Assembly (NCBI RefSeq): GCF_030413615.1
Contig: NZ_CP129236.1
Coordinates: 2,464,001 to 2,528,000 of the forward strand
From: Planococcus shixiaomingii
GTDB taxonomy: Bacteria > Bacillota > Bacilli > Bacillales_A > Planococcaceae
Reading direction: 5' to 3'
DNA: 64,000 bases
The position numbers were made by a program, and so were the translations under genes. Of the stretch, positions 43,472 to 53,616 are shown piece after piece; positions within the stretch are counted from its first letter, which is position 1; each line of letters begins with the position of its first letter. Under the pieces are notes generated by a model. It worked only from the letters and a program-made list of their open reading frames with translations, searched no databases and was not told where the DNA came from.

Positions 43472-44327
43472 AATCTTCTCTCCTTCAATGATGATTGGCG
43501 TAATTGTACCATAATTCAGCCTACTGCAGTGTTGAATTAAACCAAAAGCTAGGATTATTGATTAAGTATAAAGTATTCAATAGACAAGAACATGTCCTTG
43601 TTGCTATTTCGCAAAACAGCTGCGAAGCGATGCAACGTTCTTCCATGCTTCGAAGCTAACGAAGCGGTGCAGAAGCAGAAACAGGAGCAGGAGCATATAT
43701 TTTAAATACCCTCGGGCTCCCGCAGGAGTCTTCACTGTTTTGCTTCATAGCTAAGGGATAGAAACAAAGCCAACTTCTCTCATTTTTCCTGAAAGCTTTA
43801 CAGTTTTTCTTCTAAATTATTGAAAAGACTCTGCTTGTCAAATACAAAAAGAGCTCTCAGGTTTAGCAAAACCTCGGAGTGAAGCGAAAGGCGGCGAGCA
43901 AGTTGGACGAAAGCAATTCGGTCAACTTGTTTGCGACGAAGCAGCGAAGCGATGCAGGAGCACACGATTTCCTTCTCTGTTTTGCTCCATAGTTAAAGGG
44001 ATAGAAACAAAGCCAAATTCTCTAATGCTTGGAGTGCAGGTGCTCGACTCCTGCGGGACCAGCACGAGCCGAAGACCCTGGAGCGAGCACAGCGAGTGAA
44101 GCGGCTGAGGCCGTGCCCGCGGAAAGCGAGTGCCGGAACGGAAAGCCCTACTGTCTAAGCCAATTTCTTTTCATTCTCTAAGAAAAGAAAGAAGAAAACT
44201 ACTTGACTATTGATAAGAAAGTGTCCGGTTGGAGCGAAGGGGCTGGTATCATTCCGAAAAAGTATGCATATTCATTCCTTTAAAAAGGTAAATATTCTTT
44301 GTCTACAAACACAAAAAAGCTTCCTAA
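43472..44327. repeat. 856-base repeat cluster between asd and mlpA
   Basis: No gene is visible. The gap holds two MITE-like elements (43611-43743, bounded by GCAAAACAG and CTGTTTTGC; and 43866-43985, bounded by GCAAAAC and GTTTTGC), a 47-base direct repeat (43734-43780 and 43977-44023, sharing AGGGATAGAAACAAAGCCAA) and a REP-like unit at 44046-44140 with CCCGCGGAAAGCG. Part of the second element is the reverse complement of the left arm at 50328-50360. Confidence 0.75.
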
Positions 44328-44341
44328 TCAAGAGGAAGCTT
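44317..44341 (-). terminator. Terminator overlapping the end of mlpA
   Basis: AAGCTTCCT (44317-44325) pairs with 44333-44341; the T run follows on the minus strand. The stop codon at 44328 is in the loop. Confidence 0.85.
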
Positions 44342-45551
44342 CTTTCGAACGAATTATTGAGATAGCCGGTTGCCCGCTGATCAAGTCCATCAATGATTCT
44401 ACTTTTTCAATTGATACCGCGTCGATCAGCGATATGATTTCGTCATAATCCTGGTGCTTGCCGAGCATCAATTCCTGCTTGCCATTGCGGCTCATGCGTG
44501 AGCTGGTGCTTTCTAAGCCAAGCATCAAATTGCCTTTCAGCTGTTCTTTGGAATCCAGCACTTCTTCCGTTCCCAAACCTTGAATGCGCATGGTTTTGAG
44601 CAACTGCAGAATCACTTCCTGCAGTTCGGGCATCTGCTCATCAGCTGTTCCGCCGTAAATTGCCAACGTCCCATGATCTGAATACGCGGAATGGTACGAG
44701 TAGATCGAATAAGCCAAGCCGCGTTCTTCCCGGATTTCCTGGAAAAGGCGCGATGACATCGAACCGCCTAGCAAGTTGTTCAGCACTGACAAGTTGTAAA
44801 TATCCGGGTCCGTCAACGACATGCCTGGGTAACCTAAGCATAAATGGCCTTGTTCAGTTTCTTTGTTCTTGTAGGAATAACCCGCAGAAAAATCAGGCAG
44901 CACATAGATTTTTTTGCTTTCTTTTTTTGTGAACGAACCAAAAAGAGCTTCGATCAATTTGATTAATTGGGGCGTAATATTGCCGGCAACAGAAACGACC
45001 GTGTTTTTCGGCGTGTAAAACCGATCCATAAATTCCGCAATTTTTTCCCTTGTAAATCTTGGAAGCGTTTCTGCTGTTCCTAAGATGGGAGCCCCAATCG
45101 AATGGTGAGGATACATGACTTTCCATAACTGCTCATGCACATCATCGTCTGCCATATCTTCGGTCATGCTGATTTCTTCTAAAACGACTTGGCGTTCTTT
45201 GTCGATTTCAACAGGATCCATTTTCGAATTGAAAAACATATCGGCAATCACTTGCACTGCCAGTTCGGCATGGTGATCCAATACTTTAGCGTAATAACAC
45301 GTGTACTCTTTTGACGTATAAGCGTTGATATCTCCGCCAATACGGTCGAATTCTCGTGCAATCTGCTTGGCAGTGCGCTTTTCAGTTCCTTTGAACAACA
45401 TATGTTCAATAAAATGCGTTATTCCGTTTTCTTCGGGCGATTCATCGCGGGAGCCCGCTTTTACAAAGACGCCGACAGCAACCGAGCGAAAATGAGGGAT
45501 ATGTTCGGACACGATGCGCATTCCATTTTCGCAAGTATATGTTGTAACCAC
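44328..45551 (-). CDS. mlpA: M16 family zinc protease MlpA (YmxG)
   Basis: A 407-residue processing-protease-like enzyme. The inverted zinc motif HFIEHMLFKGT (about residues 45-55) and the EYTCYYAKVLDHH segment are intact, with RQVVLEEISM carrying the third metal ligand. The C-terminal half has LNNLLGGSMSSRLFQEIREERGLAYSIYSY, the partner-like clamp (here LLGGSMSSRLFQEIREE). No signal peptide is visible. It follows pnp as in B. subtilis, although ylxY is missing between them. The substrates are unknown. Confidence 0.92.
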   Translation of the reverse strand: MVTTYTCENGMRIVSEHIPHFRSVAVGVFVKAGSRDESPEENGITHFIEHMLFKGTEKRTAKQIAREFDRIGGDINAYTSKEYTCYYAKVLDHHAELAVQVIADMFFNSKMDPVEIDKERQVVLEEISMTEDMADDDVHEQLWKVMYPHHSIGAPILGTAETLPRFTREKIAEFMDRFYTPKNTVVSVAGNITPQLIKLIEALFGSFTKKESKKIYVLPDFSAGYSYKNKETEQGHLCLGYPGMSLTDPDIYNLSVLNNLLGGSMSSRLFQEIREERGLAYSIYSYHSAYSDHGTLAIYGGTADEQMPELQEVILQLLKTMRIQGLGTEEVLDSKEQLKGNLMLGLESTSSRMSRNGKQELMLGKHQDYDEIISLIDAVSIEKVESLMDLISGQPAISIIRSKEASS

Positions 45552-45571
45552 TTAAATCGTCCTCCTATACG

Positions 45572-45603
45572 AAAAAATTGCCAACGAATGCTGGCAATTT
45601 TTT
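45572..45603 (-). terminator. Terminator of pnp
   Basis: AAAAAATTGCCA (45572-45583) pairs with 45592-45603 around an eight-base loop, 16 bases after the pnp stop. Confidence 0.9.
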
Positions 45604-45618
45604 TGTATTCATTAATTT

Positions 45619-47733
45619 TTATTGATTGGCTTTTTCAGCAGCTTCTTTTTCTTCTTTGATGACAATTTTACGGGAAAGGTTGACACGGCCTTGACGGTCG
45701 ATTTCAACTACTTTCACTTTCAATACGTCATCCAGCTTCAAGACGTCTTCCACTTCTTTTGTCCGTTCTTCCTGGATTTCTGAAATGTGAAGAAGGCCAT
45801 CTTTGCCTGGGAATAATTCGACAAACGCTCCGAATTTTTCAATTCGTTTTACTTTGCCTTCATAGTATTCGCCAACTTTTGCTTCGCGGACAATGTTTTC
45901 GATCATCGCTTTTGCTTTCTCGTTCATTGTCTGGTCAACAGAAGATATGAAGATGGTGCCGTCTTGTTCTGTATCGATTTTAACGCCTGTTTCATCGATG
46001 ATTTTGTTGATCACTTTACCGCCAGGTCCGATTACGTCGCGGATCTTATCCGGGTTGATCTTCACCATGATGATTTTCGGTGCATATTGAGATAACTGCT
46101 CACGTGGTTCAGAAATAGTCGCCAACATAGATTCCAAGATGTGGATACGGCCAATCTGAGCTTGTGTAAGAGCTTCTTCTAAAATTTCGCGGGAAAGACC
46201 TTCAATTTTGATGTCCATTTGAAGTGCGGTAATGCCTTTTGCCGTACCAGCCACTTTAAAGTCCATATCGCCAAGGTGATCTTCCATGCCTTGAATATCA
46301 GATAAAACCGTGTAGTTTTCGCCTTTTTTCACAAGGCCCATTGCAATACCGGCAACCGGCGCTGTCAATGGCACACCTGCATCCATCATCGCTAACGTTG
46401 ATGCGCAAATACTTGCTTGTGAAGTAGATCCGTTAGATTCCAATACTTCAGCCACTAAACGGATGGTATATGGGAAATCTTTTTCGTTTGGAATAACAGC
46501 TTCCAGCGCACGTTCACCAAGAGCACCGTGACCGATTTCGCGACGTCCTGGGCCGCGGAGGAAACCAGTTTCTCCTACAGAGAACAACGGGAAGTTGTAA
46601 TGGTGCATAAAGCGTTTGGATTCTTCGATTCCAAGGCCGTCGATGATTTGCACATCGCCAAGAGCGCCTAGCGTACAAATACTCATCGCTTGGGTTTGCC
46701 CGCGAGTGAACAAGCCTGAACCGTGTGTACGGTTCAAAATGCCGACTTCAGATGACAATGCACGGATTTCAGAAGGAGTACGGCCATCCGGACGGATTTT
46801 TTCATCCGTGATCAAACGGCGGACTTCTTCTTTCACCATTTTATCTAAAATTTGGTTTGCCTGTTTTTTAATATCTTCATCAGCATCTTCGTAAGTAACC
46901 AATACACGTTCTTTAACAGCGTTGATCGCTTCTGAGCGTGCTTGCTTTTCACTCACTTGGACGGCTGCTTTCAAATCTGCTTCAGCAGCGTGTTTGATCG
47001 TTTCTGAAAGATCTGCATCCAATTCATAGAGTTGGATTGCCGATTTTTCTTTGCCGACTTCAGCAGCAATTTGTTCTTGGAACGCAATCAATTTTTTGAT
47101 TTCTTCATGGCCGAACATAATTGCTTCTAAAATCGTTTCTTCAGAAACTTCTTTAGCGCCTGCTTCTACCATGTTGATCGCGTCTTTCGTTCCGGCAACG
47201 GTCAAGTTGATCGTGCTTTGTTCCATTTGTTCGTTGGTTGGGTTGATGATGAACTCATCGCCGATCATGCCGACAATAACACCTGCAATTGGACCGCCGA
47301 AAGGAATATCGGAAATCATCAAAGCAAGTGAAGAACCGAACATGGCAGCCATTTCAGAAGGGCAATCCTGATCAACAGACATTACCATTGAAATAACTTG
47401 CACTTCGTTGCGGAAACCATCCGGGAATAACGGACGGATTGGACGGTCGATCAAGCGGCTGATTAATGTCGCTTTTTCTGACGGACGCCCTTCGCGTTTA
47501 ATGAAGCCGCCAGGAATTTTACCAACTGCGTAAAGACGTTCTTCGTAGTTCACAGTAAGCGGGAAAAAATCTATCGGTTTTGGGGTTTTTGAAGCCGTTG
47601 CAGTAGAAAGTACTGCCGTATCGCCATAACGGATTAATGCTGCTCCGTTTGCTTGTTTTGCCAATTGACCGACTTCGACCTGTAATTCACGGCCTGCCCA
47701 ATCAAGTGTATAAACTTTTTTCGTTTGCTCCAT
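45619..47733 (-). CDS. pnp: Polyribonucleotide nucleotidyltransferase (PNPase)
   Basis: A 704-residue phosphorolytic 3'-5' exoribonuclease that works as a trimer in mRNA decay. Two RNase PH domains (about 1-230 and 310-550; [17 protein letters not shown] in the second) flank a helical domain. A KH domain ([20 protein letters not shown], about 560-580) and an S1 domain ([27 protein letters not shown], given as [19 protein letters not shown]) close the chain, with a Glu/Lys tail. It has its own promoter between it and rpsO. Confidence 0.97.
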   Translation of the reverse strand: MEQTKKVYTLDWAGRELQVEVGQLAKQANGAALIRYGDTAVLSTATASKTPKPIDFFPLTVNYEERLYAVGKIPGGFIKREGRPSEKATLISRLIDRPIRPLFPDGFRNEVQVISMVMSVDQDCPSEMAAMFGSSLALMISDIPFGGPIAGVIVGMIGDEFIINPTNEQMEQSTINLTVAGTKDAINMVEAGAKEVSEETILEAIMFGHEEIKKLIAFQEQIAAEVGKEKSAIQLYELDADLSETIKHAAEADLKAAVQVSEKQARSEAINAVKERVLVTYEDADEDIKKQANQILDKMVKEEVRRLITDEKIRPDGRTPSEIRALSSEVGILNRTHGSGLFTRGQTQAMSICTLGALGDVQIIDGLGIEESKRFMHHYNFPLFSVGETGFLRGPGRREIGHGALGERALEAVIPNEKDFPYTIRLVAEVLESNGSTSQASICASTLAMMDAGVPLTAPVAGIAMGLVKKGENYTVLSDIQGMEDHLGDMDFKVAGTAKGITALQMDIKIEGLSREILEEALTQAQIGRIHILESMLATISEPREQLSQYAPKIIMVKINPDKIRDVIGPGGKVINKIIDETGVKIDTEQDGTIFISSVDQTMNEKAKAMIENIVREAKVGEYYEGKVKRIEKFGAFVELFPGKDGLLHISEIQEERTKEVEDVLKLDDVLKVKVVEIDRQGRVNLSRKIVIKEEKEAAEKANQ

Positions 47734-47769
47734 AATCGAGCTCCTCTCTCTTACAATCTTTCAAAATCT

Positions 47770-47798
47770 ACTATATGTATCTTTAAGTAGTGTATCAA
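47770..47798 (-). promoter_or_regulatory. pnp promoter
   Basis: On the minus strand TTGATA (47793-47798) and TATAGT (47770-47775) are 17 bases apart, about 37 bases before the pnp start. Confidence 0.8.
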
Positions 47799-47846
47799 AA
47801 AAGCACCTTTAGTGCGATTGAATGTTAAAACTTTTATCCATAAAGA

Positions 47847-47870
47847 AAAAGCGGGACAAGTCCCGCTTTT
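47847..47870 (-). terminator. Terminator of rpsO
   Basis: AAAAGCGGGAC (47847-47857) pairs perfectly with 47860-47870, 12 bases after the rpsO stop. Confidence 0.92.
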
Positions 47871-47881
47871 ACTAATTGCTA

Positions 47882-48151
47882 TTATCGGCGCAAGCCTAGT
47901 TTTGTGATTAACTCACGGTAGCGCTGTACATCGTTCTCGCGCAAGTATTTAAGCAAGTTACGACGGCGTCCTACCATTTTGAAAAGGCCACGACGTGAGT
48001 GGTGATCTTTCTTATGAGTACGCAAGTGCTCGTTCAAGTTGTTGATGTCTTCTGTAAGAATGGCGATTTGAATATCTGCAGACCCAGTATCTGTGTCATG
48101 CACTTTGAATTCATTGATCAATTCATTTTTACGCTCTTGAGTGATTGCCAT
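47882..48151 (-). CDS. rpsO: Ribosomal protein S15
   Basis: An 89-residue small-subunit protein that binds the 16S rRNA central-domain three-way junction early in assembly. [19 protein letters not shown] is the family start, and the RNA-binding residues in [22 protein letters not shown] are intact (shown here from [15 protein letters not shown]). ATG 48151 follows AGGAGGTGG. It is transcribed from its own promoter through a structured leader. Confidence 0.97.
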   Translation of the reverse strand: MAITQERKNELINEFKVHDTDTGSADIQIAILTEDINNLNEHLRTHKKDHHSRRGLFKMVGRRRNLLKYLRENDVQRYRELITKLGLRR

Positions 48152-48248
48152 ACTGTTTCCACCTCCTAATTTCGAATATCCCCAATTACCGAGCAAACGT
48201 TGGTGATTCGTATTGCCAAGCAATGGTTCGTACCTTTAGTACTTGTAA
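48152..48248 (-). promoter_or_regulatory. Structured rpsO leader, possible S15 autoregulatory site
   Basis: The roughly 95-base leader contains GTAC-type and ATTGC-ttg-GCAAT hairpins and ends in AGGAGGTGG. In Geobacillus and relatives S15 represses its own translation by binding its leader; I infer the same possibility here from position and structure only. Confidence 0.4.
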
Positions 48249-48277
48249 ATCATAGCATATCGCTTTTTCAAAATCAA
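48249..48277 (-). promoter_or_regulatory. rpsO promoter
   Basis: On the minus strand TTGATT (48272-48277) and TATGAT (48249-48254) are separated by 17 bases. It starts right after the ribF stop. Confidence 0.8.
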
Positions 48278-48286
48278 CCGCCCAAC

Positions 48287-49237
48287 TTACTTTAAGGTTT
48301 CAAAAAACCGGATTGCCGTTTCTTTGTCCCGTTGGATCTGAGCTTTCAATTCTTCGATACCCGAAAACTTCTGTTCATCGCGGATGCGCTGATGCCATTC
48401 GACACGCACTTCCTCACCGTAAATATCTTTATTGAAATCAAAGATATAAACTTCCACGGTCAACTTTTTGACATCCGGATTATTGAAAGTCGGCTTAAAG
48501 CCAATATTGCAGACGCCGTCATAAAGCATTTCCTGAACTTGAATGCGAACCGCATAAACGCCGCGGCCCGGAACGAAAGTGCCGATTTCCGGTTCAACGT
48601 TTGCCGTTGGAAATCCGATGGTCCGTCCGCGCTTATCCCCATTGACAACAGTTCCGACAATTTGGAATGGCCGCCCCAAAAGCCGGCAAACTTGCTCGAC
48701 GTCGCCATCTTTCAATAAGCTTCGGATGCGCGTTGAACTGATTTTCTCTTGTCCGTCTTCTTGCTTTGGAATAGTCGTAACACCGAACATGCCTTCACTG
48801 CATTGTTCCAATGTTCCCATATTGCCTTTTCCAAAATTGCCGAACGAAAAATCAAAACCTGCGGTCACATGGACCACATTCAAGTCTTTAATGAAATATT
48901 GGATGAATTGGTCTGGAGTTAACTGGGCAAATTCCGATGTAAAGCGAACGATAAAACATACATCAACACCCAAATCTTTTAAAATCTCCATTTTCTGTTG
49001 CAGTGGGGTAATGTAGAAAACTTCTTCTTTTCTTCCGCCTAACACCAATGAGGGATGGGGATCGAATGTCATGACTGCCGACTTGATGTTTTTTTCCCCC
49101 GCCTGTTTGATGGCCTCGCCGATTACACGTTGATGCCCTTTATGTACACCGTCAAAAAAACCAAGAGCCATTGATAGCGGCCCCAGATTTTCTTCAGTCT
49201 TCAAATGGTTTGGATAGTTTAAATGAATAATTCTCAT
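48287..49237 (-). CDS. ribF: Bifunctional riboflavin kinase/FAD synthetase
   Basis: A 316-residue enzyme that phosphorylates riboflavin to FMN and adenylates FMN to FAD. The N-terminal adenylyltransferase domain has ALGFFDGVHKGHQRVI (about residues 25-40) and the SSTRIRSLL motif. The C-terminal kinase domain has GDKRGRTIGFPTANVEPE (about 205-222) and GVYAVRI. ATG 49237 was chosen because AGGTG precedes it, one base after the truB stop. In B. subtilis this gene is ribC. The pair truB-ribF is co-transcribed. Confidence 0.96.
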   Translation of the reverse strand: MRIIHLNYPNHLKTEENLGPLSMALGFFDGVHKGHQRVIGEAIKQAGEKNIKSAVMTFDPHPSLVLGGRKEEVFYITPLQQKMEILKDLGVDVCFIVRFTSEFAQLTPDQFIQYFIKDLNVVHVTAGFDFSFGNFGKGNMGTLEQCSEGMFGVTTIPKQEDGQEKISSTRIRSLLKDGDVEQVCRLLGRPFQIVGTVVNGDKRGRTIGFPTANVEPEIGTFVPGRGVYAVRIQVQEMLYDGVCNIGFKPTFNNPDVKKLTVEVYIFDFNKDIYGEEVRVEWHQRIRDEQKFSGIEELKAQIQRDKETAIRFFETLK

Positions 49238-49238
49238 A

Positions 49239-50168
49239 TTACACCTCGTCAGTTGTCGGTATGCCAAACATTTTTTCTGGCTTCATCTTATCCGCTTTTT
49301 CAGGATGCCTTTTGTAAAGGGCTAAAGGATTTCCTTTGACAGTAAACACCACAAACTCTTGTTCTTCAAGGATGGAATGGCGCTTAAGTACTTGGCCGTT
49401 TTGAATGGCAAAAATATCTTTTTCTTCTATTTCTGCAAACGGAAAAACACTTAAGCCGTAGCTGAGTGGTTTCAAAATGGTGTTTACTCTTTCATTTTGC
49501 GCAAGTTCAGCGACTTCGGCAAGTGTTACGCAATCTTCTCGTCTGAATTTTCCTGATTGCGTCCGCGTCAGCCTGGACATATGCGCCGGATAGCCTAACG
49601 CTTGCCCGATTTGAACGGCCAGTGTACGGATATACGTTCCTTTGCCACAGCGGATGCGGATATTGAACTTCACTCTTTGTCCGTGCCATTCCTGTTGATC
49701 GTCCATCAATTCAATAGCATCAATGCGGACAATGCGCGAAGGGCGTTCGACCGCGATGCCTTGACGGGCATATTCATAAAGCTTTTTGCCATTTACTTTG
49801 ACCGCCGAGTACATCGGAGGAATTTGAACAATTTCCCCGGTCAGACCTTCAAATACCTCCAGCAACTGTTCTTTTGTAATGTGCTTTTCGCTGTCATCAC
49901 TTGTGACCAATTCGCCTGTCGCATCTTCCGTTTCAGTCGAATAGCCAATTGTCACTTCCGCTTCATACGATTTTCCTTGGTCAGTTATATATTCAGCCAC
50001 TTTGGTGGTGTTTCCGATACAAATCGGCAAAACTCCATCTACTTCAGGATCTAAAGTTCCCGTATGCCCCACTTTTTTCGTTTTTAAAATTTTCCGCAGT
50101 TTAAACACGCAATCATGCGAAGTCATGCCCCGCTCTTTCCATAATGGCAAAATGCCGTTGATCGCCAT
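49239..50168 (-). CDS. truB: tRNA pseudouridine-55 synthase TruB
   Basis: A 309-residue enzyme that makes pseudouridine 55 in the T-arm of tRNA. The N-terminal KERGMTSHDCVFKLRK, the catalytic-aspartate motif VGHTGTLDPEVDGVLPICIG (about residues 35-54) and the IRCGKGTYIRTLA segment are all present. The C-terminus has a PUA-like region (FAIQNGQVLKRHS). It precedes ribF. Confidence 0.97.
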   Translation of the reverse strand: MAINGILPLWKERGMTSHDCVFKLRKILKTKKVGHTGTLDPEVDGVLPICIGNTTKVAEYITDQGKSYEAEVTIGYSTETEDATGELVTSDDSEKHITKEQLLEVFEGLTGEIVQIPPMYSAVKVNGKKLYEYARQGIAVERPSRIVRIDAIELMDDQQEWHGQRVKFNIRIRCGKGTYIRTLAVQIGQALGYPAHMSRLTRTQSGKFRREDCVTLAEVAELAQNERVNTILKPLSYGLSVFPFAEIEEKDIFAIQNGQVLKRHSILEEQEFVVFTVKGNPLALYKRHPEKADKMKPEKMFGIPTTDEV

Positions 50169-50321
50169 CTATTTCAACCCCTTATTTTCTATGTAAATTG
50201 CTGTGTTTTTCTTGCTTTCTTATATAAATTTTCGAAAAGTCGAACGGCTTTATAGCGAGTAAGACTCTTAATAGTATATAACTACATAAATTCTAGAAGA
50301 AAGAGTGGAAGGCAGCGAAAA

Positions 50322-50487
50322 ACTTACTGCTCCTGCATCGCTTCGCTGCTTCGTCGCAAAGGCTTGGCCTCACTACCATCGGCCAATGCATTTCCTGCGG
50401 GGCAGCGTAGCGACGGTACAGGCGAGACCCCACAGGGCATAGCCCGAGGAGGCTCGCGGACCGCCCGCGGAAAGCGTCCGCCAGGAT
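50322..50487. repeat. MITE-like element between truB and rbfA
   Basis: This element occupies most of the 445-base gap 50169-50613, which otherwise holds only the rbfA terminator. It shares in order with 18352-18527 the blocks AACTT..TGCTCCTGCA, TTCGTCGCAAA, TTTCCTGCGGGG and CCCGCGGAAAGCG. Where that copy has a GTGCCC hairpin this one has a TTGGCC/GGCCAA hairpin (50364-50369 with 50381-50386), so the pairing is kept while the sequence differs. Clear terminal inverted repeats are not visible here. Confidence 0.7.
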
Positions 50488-50574
50488 CGATTCCTTCCAA
50501 TCGACTTCATTAACTTTTTCAAGATACTTCCAAAAATAATAAGAACTTCTGAATAGATTAAAGCTATGTAAAAA

Positions 50575-50607
50575 AGCCTGCTAATCTAAGAAAATAGACC
50601 GCAGGCT
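50575..50607 (-). terminator. Terminator of the rimP-rbfA operon
   Basis: AGCCTGC (50575-50581) pairs with 50601-50607 and is followed by a T run on the minus strand, six bases after the rbfA stop. Confidence 0.75.
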
Positions 50608-50613
50608 CGAGTT

Positions 50614-50988
50614 TTATTCTTCTTCTTTAGGTAATTCTTTTTTTGGCTCTTCTTCTTTAATGTCGCGCAATAAAGAATCAATGCGATTGCCGTACGCTAC
50701 TGATGTATCAAATTCAAACGCCAATTCAGGAGTTTTCCGCAACCGGATCCGTTGCCCGATTTCAGAGCGGATAAATCCTTTGGATTTTGATAAGCCGAGA
50801 AGTGTTTGCTCTTTCGTCTTATCATCGCCTAATACACTGATATATACAGTAGCCATTTGCAAGTCACCCGTTACTTCCACATCCGTCACGGTTACAAAAC
50901 CGATTCTCGGATCTTTTAGTTTGCGGCTAATAATCTCGCTCAACTCTTTTTTCATTTGTTCACCAACACGATTCGAACGCATCGTCAT
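50614..50988 (-). CDS. rbfA: Ribosome-binding factor A
   Basis: A 124-residue KH-like factor for late maturation of the 30S subunit and the 5' end of 16S r[28 protein letters not shown] (shown from [18 protein letters not shown]) and the [20 protein letters not shown] segment near the C-terminus are typical. GAGGTG lies eight bases before ATG 50988. It is the last gene of the rimP-nusA-ylxR-ylxQ-infB-ylxP-rbfA operon; truB, which usually follows directly, is 445 bases away. Confidence 0.96.
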   Translation of the reverse strand: MTMRSNRVGEQMKKELSEIISRKLKDPRIGFVTVTDVEVTGDLQMATVYISVLGDDKTKEQTLLGLSKSKGFIRSEIGQRIRLRKTPELAFEFDTSVAYGNRIDSLLRDIKEEEPKKELPKEEE

Positions 50989-51006
50989 CGCTATTTCACC
51001 TCGTTC

Positions 51007-51285
51007 TCACAAATAATCTTTTTGAATCTCTAAACATTCCCATTCCGGGTTGCTTTCCAAGTATTGCAGCACTTGCTCCATTTCCTTATCCGCTAATTCT
51101 TTCGAGGAAGAAACGGTTACAAAAGCGATGCGCGTTCGCTGCCATACATTTTGGTGGTCGACCTCCGCTGCGGAAACGTTAAATTTTTGCTTTGAACGGG
51201 TTAGCATACTTTTTAAAACTGCCCGTTTTTCTTTCAAGGAATGGGCGGTTGGAATGAAAAATTCGCATTCCATGTAAACGATCAT
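51007..51285 (-). CDS. ylxP: YlxP family protein (DUF503)
   Basis: A 92-residue protein of unknown function that occurs between infB and rbfA across Firmicutes. The family pattern [21 protein letters not shown] (shown from the first ten residues onward as [18 protein letters not shown]) and [20 protein letters not shown] are present. It overlaps infB by four bases. A role in ribosome assembly is suggested only by its neighbours. Confidence 0.9.
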   Translation of the reverse strand: MIVYMECEFFIPTAHSLKEKRAVLKSMLTRSKQKFNVSAAEVDHQNVWQRTRIAFVTVSSSKELADKEMEQVLQYLESNPEWECLEIQKDYL

Positions 51286-53612
51286 TTCCGTTTAATTTCT
51301 TCCATTACGAAAGCTTCAATAATATCCAATTCTTTAACATCATTGAAGTTTTTGATAGTAATCCCGCACTCATATCCTTGAGCAACTTCTTTAGCATCAT
51401 CTTTAAATCGTTTCAATGTGTCAATTTCACCTTCGAAAACAACAATGCCTTCGCGAATAATGCGGACGCCGCTGTCTCTTGTGATTTTGCCTTCTGTTAC
51501 ATAACTTCCGGCAATCGTACCCACTTTAGAAACTTTGAACGTGCTGCGAATTTCTGCTTGGCCGATGATTTTTTCTTCGAATTCAGGGTCAAGCAACCCT
51601 TTCATTGCGAATTCAATTTCTTCGATCACTTTGTAAATGATGCGGTGCAAACGAATGTCCACGCCTTCAGCTTCTGCAGCTCGTTTCGCATTGATATCCG
51701 GACGAACGTTAAAGCCGATTACAATGGCATTAGACGCAGCAGCAAGGGCAATATCCGATTCGGTAATTGCGCCAGCACCGGTGTGAATGATTTTCACATT
51801 TACGCCTTCTACATCGATCTTCATAAGGGAAGCAGCCATTGCTTCAACCGCACCTTGAACGTCAGCTTTAACGATCAAGTTCAGTTCTTTCATTTCCCCT
51901 TGTTTCATGTGGTCAAACAAGTTATCGAGTGTAACGCGGGTTTTCTCTGAACGCTGAACTTGAAGCGCTGAAGAAGCACGCGTTTCTCCTACTTGGCGTG
52001 CCGTTTTTTCGTCTTCGAAGACAACAAAACGATCTCCAGCCTGTGGCACATCATTCAATCCTGTAATTTCAACTGGAGTTGATGGGCCTGCATCTTTCAC
52101 ACGGCGCCCAAGGTCGTTGACCATTGCACGGACACGGCCATATGTGTTTCCGACAACAATCGGATCTCCGACATTCAACGTTCCATCTTGAACTAATAAC
52201 GTAGCTACTGATCCGCGGCCTTTATCAAGCTCGGCTTCAATAACTGTACCGATTGCACGGCGTGCAGGATTCGCTTTCAATTCACCGACTTCTGAAACCA
52301 GCAAAATCATTTCAAGAAGAGCATCGATGCCTTCTCCTTTTAATGCAGAAATTGGAACGAAAATTGTATCGCCGCCCCAAGCCTCAGGCACAAGCCCTTG
52401 ATCAGTCAATTCTTGCATCACACGGTCCGGGTTAGCACTTGGCTTGTCCATTTTGTTGACTGCAATAATGATTGGAACTTCAGCCGCTTTCGCATGGTTG
52501 ATCGCTTCAACTGTTTGAGGCATAACGCCGTCATCAGCTGCTACTACGATGATCGCAAGGTCAGTGACTTTTGCTCCGCGCGCGCGCATTGTTGTAAATG
52601 CTGCGTGACCTGGAGTATCTAGGAAAGTAATCTTTTTGTCGCCTTCCGTCACTTGGTAAGCGCCGATATGCTGAGTAATACCGCCAGCTTCTCCTGCAGT
52701 TACTTTTGTGTTGCGGATAGAATCAAGCAATGTCGTTTTACCGTGGTCTACGTGACCCATGATCGTAACAACCGGCGGACGCTCTTGTTGCAAGGTTTCA
52801 TCTTCAGGCTCGAAGTAAACTTCAAGGTCCGTTTTATCAACCAAAATTTCTTCTTCTACTTCAACTTCATATTCAGCACAAACCAATTCAATCGCATCTT
52901 TATCCAGTTCTTGGTTAATGGTTGCCATTACGCCAATCATGAATAACTTTTTGATGATTTCAGATGGCTCGCGGCCTAATTTTTTTGCTAGTTCCGCTAC
53001 CGTCAATGACTCAGAGAATGTAATTTTAGCTGGTAATTCTTTTTCTTTTCTTGGCATTGGCGGCATCGGATTTACCGGTGTCTGTTGTCTGTTTTTGTTG
53101 CGGTTTTGGTTGTTGCGGTTTCCGCCTGGACGATTGTTCGAGCGTTGGCCCGGTCCTGCAGTCGGTTTTGCCGCTTTTGGTGTGAAGTTCGAACCTGTAG
53201 TAGCTGGACGGTTTTGCCCCTGACCTGCTGGACGGCTTTGTCCTTGGCCTGCTGGACGTGATTGTCCTTGGCCCGCCGGACGATTTTGCCCTTGGCCGGA
53301 CGGACGTGATTGTCCTTGGCCCGCTGGACGTGATTGCCCTTGGCCTGCTGGTCGGTTTTGCCCTTGGCCGGATGGACGATTGCCTTGTCCAGATGGACGG
53401 TTCGTACTTTGTTGTTGCTGGCGTGTCTGTGCTTGCAGACCTTGTTCGTTAGCGTTTTTTGCGTAAATGCTGTCTAGTTTTGTAATAGCAGTTGGCTCCA
53501 GTGTTGCCATATGGTTGGCAACTTCAATGTTGTGCTTAGATAACTCCTGAATAATTTCTTTGCTCGGTTTATTTACTTTTTTGGCGTATTCATGTACTCG
53601 AATATTGGTCAT
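51282..53612 (-). CDS. infB: Translation initiation factor IF-2
   Basis: A 776-residue GTPase that brings initiator tRNA to the 30S subunit. Residues 1-50 form the IF2-N domain. Residues about 65-140 are a low-complexity tract of nine or so [14 protein letters not shown] units. The G domain carries [12 protein letters not shown] (about 287-298), DTPGHAAFT and NKMDKPSA, followed by the beta-barrel and C-terminal tRNA-binding domains. The start follows GGGGGTG. The repeat tract makes it longer than the shortest Firmicute forms. Confidence 0.97.
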   Translation of the reverse strand: MTNIRVHEYAKKVNKPSKEIIQELSKHNIEVANHMATLEPTAITKLDSIYAKNANEQGLQAQTRQQQQSTNRPSGQGNRPSGQGQNRPAGQGQSRPAGQGQSRPSGQGQNRPAGQGQSRPAGQGQSRPAGQGQNRPATTGSNFTPKAAKPTAGPGQRSNNRPGGNRNNQNRNKNRQQTPVNPMPPMPRKEKELPAKITFSESLTVAELAKKLGREPSEIIKKLFMIGVMATINQELDKDAIELVCAEYEVEVEEEILVDKTDLEVYFEPEDETLQQERPPVVTIMGHVDHGKTTLLDSIRNTKVTAGEAGGITQHIGAYQVTEGDKKITFLDTPGHAAFTTMRARGAKVTDLAIIVVAADDGVMPQTVEAINHAKAAEVPIIIAVNKMDKPSANPDRVMQELTDQGLVPEAWGGDTIFVPISALKGEGIDALLEMILLVSEVGELKANPARRAIGTVIEAELDKGRGSVATLLVQDGTLNVGDPIVVGNTYGRVRAMVNDLGRRVKDAGPSTPVEITGLNDVPQAGDRFVVFEDEKTARQVGETRASSALQVQRSEKTRVTLDNLFDHMKQGEMKELNLIVKADVQGAVEAMAASLMKIDVEGVNVKIIHTGAGAITESDIALAAASNAIVIGFNVRPDINAKRAAEAEGVDIRLHRIIYKVIEEIEFAMKGLLDPEFEEKIIGQAEIRSTFKVSKVGTIAGSYVTEGKITRDSGVRIIREGIVVFEGEIDTLKRFKDDAKEVAQGYECGITIKNFNDVKELDIIEAFVMEEIKRK

Positions 53613-53616
53613 CTGC

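Noticed and set aside
53200-53400. A repetitive DNA array on the plus strand
   Set aside because: It is fully explained by the repeated amino-acid units of IF-2 on the minus strand.
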